A stretch of DNA of 13,111 nucleotides from positions 1-13,111 of the forward strand of contig JAHRHW010000085.1 of assembly GCA_019100305.1 (NCBI GenBank), given 5' to 3'. Numbering within the stretch: position 1 is the stretch's first letter; every line of letters begins with the position of its first letter. The notes beneath the pieces were generated by a model. It was not told where the DNA came from. It made no database searches and was given only the letters and a program-made list of their open reading frames with translations. Both the position numbers and the translations under genes were made by a program. Below are positions 7,332 to 13,111 of the stretch, piece by piece. Source of the stretch: Candidatus Thiodiazotropha taylori. GTDB lineage: Bacteria; Pseudomonadota; Gammaproteobacteria; Chromatiales; Chromatiaceae.

Positions 7332-8699
7332 CTATTTTTTTATCTGGTTCAGCAGCAGGGTTACCCGCAATCCCCCTTCAGGACGGTTTGTCAGTGTCAG
7401 TTCGCCCCCATGGGCCAGGATGATGCTGTTGGCGACGGCCAGTCCCAGCCCGGTTCCACCGGTCTCCCGGTTGCGCGAAGCTTCAAGGCGGAAAAAGGGT
7501 GTCAATACCGCTTCCAGCTGATCCTCTGGAATGCCCGGCCCGCTGTCATCAATATGGATGGTGACCCTCTCCGGACTGGTCGAGAGAGTCGCTACCACAG
7601 TCTCACCATATTTCAGTGCATTATCGATCAGGTTGTTGAGTGCCCGCCGCAGAGAGACCGGTCGGCAGATGAAATTGAACCGTTCCGGTCCCTGATAGCC
7701 GGCATCACCGCCCAGGTCGGCATGATCGTCGATCAGGCTCTGCAGCAGTGCTGCGAGATCGGTTGAGCGCGCCTGCTCATCCGCTGCTTCGTCGCGGGCG
7801 AAGCTCAGGGTATCGGAGAGAATCGCTTCCATCTCCGCGAGGGTGGCCAGGGTCTTCTCTCGTATCTCCTGGTCCTCGATATACTCTGCTCGGAGTCGCA
7901 GGGTGGTGATCGGGGTTCTCAGGTCATGGGAAACCGCGGCGAGCATTCGTGATCGATCGCTGATCTGTTTCTGCAATCGCTGCTGCATCAGGTTGAATGC
8001 GTGGATGGTTTGGCGAACTTCCCGTGGACCTCGTTCCGCAATCGGGGATTGGGGCTGGCCCAGGCCGAAACGTTCAGCGGCATCGGCCAGCTGGGCCATA
8101 GGGCGAGCCATGCGTCGCGCAATCAACAGGCCGATCACAATCAGTAGAGCCAGCAGTATCAACAACCCCTGAAGGGTGGTGTTGGCCCATGGCGGGGCAT
8201 CTTTGAAGTGATGGGTGTGAAAGTTGAGCCATAGATCATCCCAAAGCAGTATCGATATATCGATGGTTTTGATTCCCTTTTCAACCCGGAACCGGAAATG
8301 ATCGTCTTCCCGGTGGGATTTGCCACGACCATCGAGTTCAACCATGACGCGGATTGCGGAGTGGTCGCGGATGCCGGTTGAACGGCTTATATGGCGGGCA
8401 ATCTTCTTTTCCATGGGGTGTCTTGGGTGGGAGTCCACCCAGGGTGTTTCGTCCAGGCTGATCTTTTCACCCTCTTCGGTGACCCGTTTGATGATGCGGC
8501 TGCGCTCCTGGTCGGTGGCGTCACTGAGCAGGCGGGTGAGGGTAGCCACTCGTTGCAGATAGCGGTAGAGATTATGCTCATCGAAACGGGCTTTGCGTTC
8601 ATCCTGCAACAGGATTGCGCTGCTGATCATCATCAGCAGTGTTGCACCTACCAGTAGCGCCAGGGTTCGCCCTGCCAGGGTATCAGGCCAGAGACGCAT
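7332..8699 (-). CDS. Sensor histidine kinase, HAMP-HisKA-HATPase (EnvZ-type)
   Basis: A 455-residue inner-membrane kinase that pairs with the regulator gene just upstream. Helix one is about 12-31 and helix two about 174-194, enclosing a periplasmic sensor of about 140 residues that is rich in His and charge (HPRHP near 91, HTHHF near 161). HAMP covers about 195-245. The H-box AAVSHDLRTPIT places the phosphoryl His at 258. The ATP-binding domain has the N-box NNLIDNALKYG (355-365), a DDSGPGIP G1 box (384-391) and GGTGLGL (414-420), so it should be catalytically competent. I chose ATG 8699, not the longer open frame, because it has a GGGG element seven bases upstream and gives the normal length. 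It overlaps the regulator gene by 17 bases, so translation is likely coupled. The His-rich sensor might detect metal or pH; this is inference. Confidence 0.93.
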   Translation of the reverse strand: MRLWPDTLAGRTLALLVGATLLMMISSAILLQDERKARFDEHNLYRYLQRVATLTRLLSDATDQERSRIIKRVTEEGEKISLDETPWVDSHPRHPMEKKIARHISRSTGIRDHSAIRVMVELDGRGKSHREDDHFRFRVEKGIKTIDISILLWDDLWLNFHTHHFKDAPPWANTTLQGLLILLALLIVIGLLIARRMARPMAQLADAAERFGLGQPQSPIAERGPREVRQTIHAFNLMQQRLQKQISDRSRMLAAVSHDLRTPITTLRLRAEYIEDQEIREKTLATLAEMEAILSDTLSFARDEAADEQARSTDLAALLQSLIDDHADLGGDAGYQGPERFNFICRPVSLRRALNNLIDNALKYGETVVATLSTSPERVTIHIDDSGPGIPEDQLEAVLTPFFRLEASRNRETGGTGLGLAVANSIILAHGGELTLTNRPEGGLRVTLLLNQIKK

Positions 8700-9417
8700 T
8701 GTTGTTCCCCACCTTGGCGGCAAACAGATAGCCGCCGCCACGCACGGTCTTAATGATCTGCGGGTTACGGGGTTGATCGCGCAGCTTGCGCCGCAGTCGA
8801 CTGACCAGCGTGTCGATCGCCCGGTCAAAAGCACGCGCCTCACGTCCTCGCGCCAGATCGAGCAACTGGTCCCGTGAGAGTACCCGGCCAGGGCGGGTGA
8901 CAAAGGCCATTAACAGAGTGAACTCGGCGGTGCTCAGCGGCACCAGGGTCTGGTGCGGATCTGTCAGTTCACGGGATGCCGGTCGCAGTGTCCAGCCAAG
9001 GAAATCCAGTTGCTGCGGTAGTTCTGGCTTGCTGGCTTCGGGGATAGTATCCATGCGCCGCATCACCGCTTTGATGCGCGCCAGTAACTCTCTGGGATTG
9101 AATGGTTTTGCCAGATAGTCGTCGGCGCCCATCTCCAGCCCGATGATCCGATCGGTCTCTTCACCCATGGCGGTCAGCATGATGACGGGGATGTTCGACT
9201 CGGCACGCAGGTTACGGCACAGGGTCAGGCCATCGTCACCGGGCATCATCAGATCGAGCACGATCAGATCTATCGCTGCATCCTGCAGGCGTTTCTTCAT
9301 CTCCATGCCGTTCGACGCGGTGGTGACGCGGTACCCATGATCCGTGAGAAACCTCTGCAGCAGGGTGCGGATCTCCTGATGATCATCAACAACAAGAATG
9401 TGGGGTTGGCTATCCAT
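8683..9417 (-). CDS. OmpR-family response regulator
   Basis: A 244-residue DNA-binding regulator. The receiver domain (about 6-120) has the acidic pair D11-D12, phosphoacceptor D55 in LIVLDLMMPG, T82 and K104 in YLAKPFNPREL. The winged-helix output domain (about 135-235) ends in the recognition-helix region RAIDTLVSRLRRKL and the wing TVRGGGYLF, as in OmpR and its relatives. ATG 9417 gives the expected N-terminus MDSQPHILVVDDH. The frame continues to 9477, but that extension would run through the duplicated operator-like blocks and adds 20 atypical residues. The kinase gene follows with a 17-base overlap. The regulator diverges from a PepSY gene across 180 bases and probably controls both itself and that gene; this is inference from the arrangement and the repeats. 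Confidence 0.95.
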   Translation of the reverse strand: MDSQPHILVVDDHQEIRTLLQRFLTDHGYRVTTASNGMEMKKRLQDAAIDLIVLDLMMPGDDGLTLCRNLRAESNIPVIMLTAMGEETDRIIGLEMGADDYLAKPFNPRELLARIKAVMRRMDTIPEASKPELPQQLDFLGWTLRPASRELTDPHQTLVPLSTAEFTLLMAFVTRPGRVLSRDQLLDLARGREARAFDRAIDTLVSRLRRKLRDQPRNPQIIKTVRGGGYLFAAKVGNNNASLA

Positions 9418-9457
9418 GTGCTCAGTGTAAGGCAAGCGTTGATGGGCGAAAAGGAAG

Positions 9458-9508
9458 TTTGTGACAGATTGTGTCAAATCCCGGGTTTGTCATGGGCTGT
9501 TACAAATC
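9458..9508. promoter_or_regulatory. Duplicated 23-base operator-like blocks between regulator and PepSY gene
   Basis: Block one is 9458-9480 and block two 9486-9508. Both begin TTTGT and end CAAATC, share TGT in the middle, and agree at 16 of 23 positions by my count, at a 28-base period. Block one also contains the inverted pair TGACA...TGTCA (9462-9466 and 9472-9476). Block two contains TTTGT...ACAAA. OmpR-family regulators bind repeated half-sites about one helical turn apart in such divergent regions, so these are the best candidate sites for the adjacent regulator. Confidence 0.6.
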
Positions 9509-9597
9509 TGTCGTTGGTTGGCACGGGAGTGACACATGCAGGGTCTTAAATATCAGTCGTCAGTAAGACAAAGCAATCAATCAATGAGGATAGTGAT

Positions 9598-9987
9598 ATG
9601 AATAAAGGTTTGAAAATCAGCATCGTTTCTGCAGTTCTTGCCACATCTGGTCTGTTTGTTGTTGCTTCCAGCGCCGATGCCGGCTGGGGGGGTAAAAGAG
9701 GTCACTGTGATCGTGGCGACATGATGGGGAATCCCGCAATGATGCAAGGCAAAGGCAAGTTCGGTCCAGCGATGGATAGGGAGTTGGATCTGACCGCTGA
9801 AGAGGCAAAAACACTGGTATCCGCGCGTCTGATCATGCGCGGTAATGATCGCTTGAAAGTGGGGCAGGTGACAGAGAAGGATGGGGATACCTTTCTGGTG
9901 GATATCGTCACCGTTGATAATTCACTGGTGCGTCAGATTGAGGTTGATCGAGACAATGGTCTGCCGCGAGGTGGCTTCAAACGTTAA
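9598..9987 (+). CDS. Secreted PepSY-domain protein
   Basis: A 129-residue protein. Residues 1-28 are a signal peptide ending SADA before GWGGK. A Gly/Met-rich linker with one Cys (GHCDRGDMMGNPAMMQGKG) comes next. The rest reads as one PepSY-type domain: ELDLTAEEAKTLVSARLIMRG forms the first strand and helix, then LKVGQVTEKDGDTFLVDIVT and LVRQIEVDRDNG complete the sheet. PepSY proteins of this size are periplasmic and are often encoded next to two-component systems and b-type cytochromes. Their role is thought to be ligand binding or inhibition, not catalysis. GAGGA at 9586-9590 lies seven bases before ATG. The gene diverges from the regulator, and the 9458-9508 repeats lie about 90-140 bases upstream, a likely activation position. 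The Met, Cys and His residues in the linker could hold a metal; this is speculative. Confidence 0.88.
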   Translation: MNKGLKISIVSAVLATSGLFVVASSADAGWGGKRGHCDRGDMMGNPAMMQGKGKFGPAMDRELDLTAEEAKTLVSARLIMRGNDRLKVGQVTEKDGDTFLVDIVTVDNSLVRQIEVDRDNGLPRGGFKR

Positions 9988-10006
9988 CTGATGGTTAAAC
10001 AGTACG

Positions 10007-10025
10007 GGGTGGCATCATGCCACCC
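10007..10025 (+). terminator. Hairpin after the PepSY gene
   Basis: GGGTGGCA and TGCCACCC form a perfect 8-base-pair stem with a TCA loop, 19 bases after the PepSY stop codon. There is no T-run after it, so as an intrinsic terminator it is incomplete. It may instead stabilise the mRNA 3' end or mark a Rho-dependent stop. Confidence 0.5.
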
Positions 10026-10164
10026 TGGCAACCTGTATGTGAATATCAAAGAGATCTCTGATCCTTACTCATTCACCATCCTGAAAAATTCCAAGATGAA
10101 CAGAGCTCTATGCCTGGATGATGGCTGAGTCAGAGAAGATCTTTAAGCAGTTAGGATGTAGCGA

Positions 10165-10178
10165 CCCGCCATGGCGGG
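10165..10178. repeat. Perfect 14-base palindrome upstream of the DUF4405 gene
   Basis: CCCGCCATGGCGGG is its own reverse complement and lies 27 bases before the start codon at 10206, in the probable 5' leader. With zero or few loop bases it is a poor RNA hairpin, so a protein-binding site in DNA is as likely. The rest of the 218-base gap between the PepSY stop and this gene shows only the earlier hairpin. Confidence 0.45.
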
Positions 10179-10205
10179 ATGCAGGAAATAGAGAGTCTAT
10201 AAACA

Positions 10206-10706
10206 ATGAATAATCTGAATACCCGTAAATAGTCGACGCCACTGATCATCGGAAGCGGTCTGGTGGTAGCGACTTCCGGTGTGCTGATGTTTTTTGGTCT
10301 ACATAATCCGATACAGCTGGCGCATGAGTGGGTCGGTGTGGCATTTGCCGTAGCCATCGGCTTGCATGTGCTCAACCACTGGGGAGGCTTTAAAAAGTAT
10401 TTTAGCCAACCCATGGCATTGGGTCTGGTAGGATCTGTCGCTCTGGTCAGCAGTGCCTTTATCGTTCTATCCCTTACGGATGCCGGGGCCAGCCCGATGA
10501 TGAACATCGTCATGAGTATCGAATTCTCCTCAGTCAATGAAGTTGCGCCACTACTCAATGAGACACCCCGGAGTGTCGTGTTGAGAATGGAGACGGCAGG
10601 ACTCAAAGTGGAAGACAGTGCTGATACGATCATTGAAATCGCCAATGCAAACGAGCGTGATCCCCGTGCATTGATGAAGCTGTTATTCAGTCAGAAAAGC
10701 TCTTGA
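10206..10706 (+). pseudogene. DUF4405-type membrane protein gene with in-frame amber codon 9
   Basis: The full frame has 167 codons, starting MNNLNTRK, then TAG (10230-10232), then STPLIIGSGLVVATSGVLMFF and onward. DUF4405 proteins usually begin with a short charged leader and RKWATPL-like sequence, so TAG most simply replaces a Trp TGG by one G-to-A change. Three membrane helices follow (about 14-31, 41-57, 71-92). Their His residues (HEW at 40; LHVLNHW at 53-59) resemble haem ligands of small b-type cytochromes. The soluble tail (about 105-166) looks like the family's usual C-terminal extension. Without read-through, the product must start at GTG 10263 or ATG 10287, which cuts or removes helix one. 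The rest of the frame is undamaged, which points to a recent mutation, a sequence error, or use of the internal start. TAG ends two other genes here (stops at 536-538 and 7332-7334), arguing against recoding. GAGAG at 10191-10195 supports the start at 10206. Confidence 0.8.
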
Positions 10707-10719
10707 ATCAGCGAACTTG

Positions 10720-10744
10720 ATACAGGGGGAAATATCCCCTGTAT
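10720..10744. terminator. Hairpin between convergent genes (bidirectional terminator candidate)
   Basis: ATACAGGGG and CCCCTGTAT form a perfect 9-base-pair stem around a 7-base loop, GAAATAT. It sits 13 bases after the DUF4405 stop and 19 bases after the DUF2452 stop on the other strand. It is symmetric and so could act both ways, although neither side carries a strong T-run. Confidence 0.65.
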
Positions 10745-10763
10745 GTCTACCTTCGGATGCTGG

Positions 10764-11240
10764 TTAAAGCGGCTCTTTGAGCAGCTGATGAATAACTTTC
10801 ATGTGTTCATCCTCATCTTCATTGTGATTGCCCTGGCAGGGAGTCCACGAACGGTCACTCTCGAGCCGGTAACTACCGATAAACTGATTGGGCGGTTTAC
10901 CCTGCCAGTCATCCGGTGAGAGCATGGAGAGAAGGGAATTTCCATGAAGGTTCTGATAGAGGTGGTAGATCTGCCCCGGCTTCTTCTGGAAGTTGCACTG
11001 AGCTCTGTGAATCTGTTGATCGTGGGCGGTTTGCTCAAGAATCGATTTTGCCTTTTTTTGCAGCATAGCCATCTGCTCTGCAATTATTTTCAATTGACTC
11101 CCGGCCCGATTGGCGAGCATTTCGTCCGCTTGTGCAATCTCTTTTGCCAGATCGACCAGGCTGAACGCCGGTGCAAGCCGGCTGACCGGGTATGGTGAAG
11201 CATGCTCGGGGCTGTTGTGTCGATCTGTTATCTTAGTCAT
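10764..11240 (-). CDS. DUF2452-family protein of unknown function
   Basis: A 158-residue soluble protein. The segment about 25-75 is helical and probably a coiled coil (LVDLAKEIAQADEMLANR, then LKIIAEQMAMLQKKAKSILE). The C-terminal part carries the pattern I associate with DUF2452: PGQIYHLYQ, LSMLSPDDW, and QFIGSYRLESDRSW (about 88-133). There is no signal peptide or membrane helix, so it is likely cytoplasmic. No biochemical role is known to me. I chose ATG 11240 because a purine-rich stretch (GGATAGGG) lies upstream at fair distance and the family pattern is complete. An ATG at 11321 would add 27 residues but has no ribosome-binding site and sits inside a 10-base inverted repeat pair. The gene converges on the DUF4405 gene across the 10720-10744 hairpin. 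Confidence 0.85.
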   Translation of the reverse strand: MTKITDRHNSPEHASPYPVSRLAPAFSLVDLAKEIAQADEMLANRAGSQLKIIAEQMAMLQKKAKSILEQTAHDQQIHRAQCNFQKKPGQIYHLYQNLHGNSLLSMLSPDDWQGKPPNQFIGSYRLESDRSWTPCQGNHNEDEDEHMKVIHQLLKEPL

Positions 11241-11890
11241 ATGCGATGCCCTATCCACCTGATTCAGTAGTTTTGCATGGTTTCGATCGATCTGGCCCTG
11301 TTCCGGGATGTAGGCCAACATGATAGCGGCTAATCGATCGAAGGGGTTACGACGCGACTGATTCTATTGCGCAGGTCGATGTCAAGAAGGTAACTATTGT
11401 AACGGACCGTGAGCGGTACTGGGTAGTCGGCGCCAGACAGAATTTTGTAGCGAACGAAGGTCTGTTGGGAAAGATGCCGCAAAGCGTGAGACGGGCAGAC
11501 CTCGACCACCGTTTGCGATTGGCGGATCGAGTTTGCCATCGCTTCGCTTCAGGTCTGATAGGGGCTGTCTCTCAAACGAGGTGGATCGATGTGGAGGCCC
11601 TTGGCACAAACACATGGCTATTTTGTCGTATGCCCTGTGGAAGCTTGCGGTAGGATTCGGCAGGTGGGTATGGATCTCTATATTATTCATTGGGTTAGGG
11701 GCTTTTTGATCTGTTTGTCCCGATCGTCTAAAGTCGATTTGCCTGCCGTCATCCCAAGCGTCAACCAGCCTCATCTGTGCAGTCCGATCCACTCTCCTGG
11801 GCGTCAGGAACTGACGTGAGCTAAGCCATTGTTGTTAAAGGGTGAACAACCATCGCCGATAACACTATTTATAGGCTTTTTTAATTCATG
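11241..11890. other. Gene-poor stretch of about 650 bases
   Basis: I can support no gene here. Open frames occur on both strands: minus 11330-11539 and 11394-11792; plus about 11324-11653 without a good start. None has a ribosome-binding site, signal peptide or motif I recognise, and they overlap one another. The minus frame 11330-11539 is the most protein-like, ending with alternating strand-like residues, and could be a remnant. The stretch also holds an inverted repeat (11282-11291 and 11333-11342), and must carry the DUF2452 promoter and perhaps a promoter for the THI5 sensor. It may be decayed coding sequence. Confidence 0.5.
11282..11342. repeat. 10-base inverted repeat pair upstream of the DUF2452 gene
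   Basis: TTCGATCGAT (11282-11291) is the exact reverse complement of ATCGATCGAA (11333-11342), with 41 bases between. Each arm also contains small palindromes (ATCGAT, TCGA), which raises the chance of coincidence. The position, 40-100 bases upstream of the chosen DUF2452 start, would suit regulator binding. Confidence 0.4.
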
Positions 11891-11914
11891 CAGGCTCTTA
11901 TTGGCCTGTTTTTT
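11891..11914 (+). terminator. Intrinsic-terminator-like hairpin abutting the THI5 sensor gene
   Basis: CAGGC and GCCTG form a 5-base-pair stem with an 8-base loop, followed directly by TTTTTT. It ends 4 bases before ATG 11919 and 16 before ATG 11931. The stem is short, but with the T6 tract it is the most terminator-like element in the window. It could end an upstream plus-strand transcript or attenuate the sensor gene. Confidence 0.5.
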
Positions 11915-11930
11915 CAGAATGTTCGAATCT

Positions 11931-13111
11931 ATGCGTAATCATCCAGGCAGTAAGCCGATCTTGTTTTTCAAACGGCTCGCTCTGCTGTTTTCGATATTGC
12001 TTGTTTGGAGCGGGTCGCTCCTGTCAGCCAATAATCTGCAACTGGTCAATAGCGGTTATCAGTCCGTTGTTCTGCAGTTGAAGTGGAAGCATCAGTTTCA
12101 ATTTGCCGGTTACTATGCTGCCAAGGAGAAGGGTTACTACAGAGAGTTGGGACTGGAGGTGGAAATCAGAGAACATCAGGGGCGTGCTCCAGTTGAAGTT
12201 GTGCTTGATGGTCAGGCGGATTATGCGGTCAGTGGGGCAGATGCGTTGATCAAGCGAGCCAATGGCTATCCGGTAGTGGCCTTGGCGGCGATCTATCAAC
12301 ACAGCCCCTACGCCTTACTGGTGAGGGGTGATTCGGACATTTTGCGGGTTTCCGATCTGCTTGGACGACGGGTGATGATTGGCAGCGGTACGCAGGATGC
12401 CGCACTCCATGCAATGCTGAAAAGGGGCGGTCTTAGCAACGATGATTTTATTCGTCTGCCCAGCAGTTTTGATGCGACTTCATTGGTGACCGGTGAAACG
12501 GATGCCTTCAATGCCTATATGACGGATCAGGGATTTCTGTTGGGGGAAGCGGGTGTGGTTCCCCGATATATCATACCGAAGGATTATGGTATCGACTTCT
12601 ATGGCGATGTGCTGATTACCACTGAGCAACAGATCAGTGATAACCCTGAGCAAGTTGAAAACTTTCGCAACGCCACTCTCAAGGGCTGGGCCTATGCCCT
12701 AGCGAATCAGGATGAGATCGTTGATCTGATATTACAGAAATACAATACCCAGGGTATGTCCCGCGCCCATCTTGTCCATGAGGCCAATGTCTCCAAAGAG
12801 TTGATTCAGCCACTGTTGGTTGAGATCGGTTACATGCATCCTGAACGTTGGAGGCAGATTCATGAGATCTTTATTGAATTGGATTTTCTTGGTGAGAACA
12901 GCCGTATAGAAGGGTTGCTGTATCAGGCAAAATCCCCCATACCGGCCTGGTTGAGCTGGAGCTATGAAAACTATCTATCTGTCCTGATTGGTGCGCTATT
13001 GACGATCGGCTTACTGTTGTCGATTATCGTCTTCAGGCTGCGTGAGCTGGTCAGGCAGCATACTGCTGAACTGATCGAAAAAGAGCGTGGTTACAGAACA
13101 ATATTCAATGC
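11931..13111 (+). CDS. THI5/NMT1-type periplasmic-binding membrane sensor (5' part, runs off the window)
   Basis: The frame is open for 393 codons to the window edge. A signal anchor or signal peptide covers about residues 15-34. A periplasmic binding domain of the SsuA/THI5 class spans about 40-325, opening with the class-typical LKWKHQFQFAGYYAAKEKGYY and containing ADYAVSGADALI, LLGRRVMIGSG and MTDQGFLLGEAG. A membrane helix follows (about 349-369), then a short helical linker (ELVRQHTAELIEKE), and the last residues, GYRTIFNA, resemble the first turn of a PAS domain. The missing part is therefore probably PAS plus a kinase or c-di-GMP output domain. The class binds pyrimidine, thiamin-precursor or sulfonate-like ligands; the ligand here is unknown. 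ATG 11919 is in frame and also possible; neither start has a ribosome-binding site, and a terminator-like hairpin lies just upstream. Confidence 0.9.
   Translation, partial: MRNHPGSKPILFFKRLALLFSILLVWSGSLLSANNLQLVNSGYQSVVLQLKWKHQFQFAGYYAAKEKGYYRELGLEVEIREHQGRAPVEVVLDGQADYAVSGADALIKRANGYPVVALAAIYQHSPYALLVRGDSDILRVSDLLGRRVMIGSGTQDAALHAMLKRGGLSNDDFIRLPSSFDATSLVTGETDAFNAYMTDQGFLLGEAGVVPRYIIPKDYGIDFYGDVLITTEQQISDNPEQVENFRNATLKGWAYALANQDEIVDLILQKYNTQGMSRAHLVHEANVSKELIQPLLVEIGYMHPERWRQIHEIFIELDFLGENSRIEGLLYQAKSPIPAWLSWSYENYLSVLIGALLTIGLLLSIIVFRLRELVRQHTAELIEKERGYRTIFN

Noticed and set aside
8700..8903. 68-codon N-terminal extension of the histidine kinase frame
   Set aside because: It lies wholly inside the response-regulator gene, has no signal features, and the ATG at 8699 has a good ribosome-binding site just before a normal first membrane helix.
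9418..9477. 20-residue N-terminal extension of the response regulator
   Set aside because: It would read through the operator-like repeats and precedes the standard receiver start by an atypical sequence.
10230..10232. Genome-wide reassignment of TAG as a sense codon
   Set aside because: TAG terminates the PepSY-like gene at 536-538 and the kinase gene at 7332-7334 with normal protein lengths, so one amber codon is better explained locally.
11394..11792. 132-codon minus-strand frame in the gene-poor stretch
   Set aside because: Its composition is irregular, it has no ribosome-binding site or motif, and it overlaps other equally weak frames.

Overview
The window looks like a chromosomal segment of a gammaproteobacterium with about 50% GC and ordinary bacterial start and stop usage. 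This is inferred from the protein types (an EAL-CBS-GGDEF c-di-GMP protein, an OmpR/EnvZ-type two-component pair, a THI5-domain membrane sensor, a DUF2452 protein and a DUF4405 membrane protein). The general flavour resembles free-living or symbiotic sulfur-oxidising lineages, but no marker gene fixes the genus. I see no tRNA, rRNA, CRISPR array, intact insertion sequence or phage gene.

Layout, left to right. Positions 1-48 hold what may be the last codons of an upstream gene. A secreted PepSY-like protein follows (65-538, +). A large c-di-GMP turnover protein (587-2407, -) converges on it. Divergent from that is a small membrane-linked protein with an HEYGH zinc-protease-like motif (2596-3009, +). 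Next comes a lipoprotein with an Asp/Gly/Thr repeat stalk (3076-3984, +). Its 3' end overlaps, tail to tail, a 700-residue RND/MMPL-type exporter (3944-6046, -). A two-gene minus-strand unit then encodes a 50-residue basic protein and a membrane protein of unknown function (7128 down to 6196).

Positions 7332-9417 (-) encode a histidine kinase and its OmpR-family response regulator, with overlapping reading frames. A secreted PepSY-domain protein (9598-9987, +) diverges from them. The shared 180-base intergenic region carries two near-identical 23-base blocks spaced 28 bases apart, the best candidate operator in the window. Downstream on the same strand is a DUF4405-type, possibly haem-binding membrane protein (10206-10706). 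Its ninth codon is an amber stop where the family normally has Trp. A kinase/regulator pair, a PepSY protein and a small cytochrome-like membrane protein together suggest an envelope or redox stress module; this is inference.

A perfect 9-base-pair hairpin separates the DUF4405 gene from a convergent DUF2452 gene (10764-11240, -). A gene-poor stretch of about 680 bases follows, ending in a terminator-like hairpin with a T6 tract. Immediately after it, and running off the right edge, is a THI5/NMT1-type periplasmic binding domain fused through a membrane helix to what looks like the start of a PAS domain.

The observations most worth following are the amber codon in the DUF4405 gene, the duplicated operator, the HEYGH protein, the short gene at 6976-7128, and the terminator-like hairpin abutting the THI5 sensor start.
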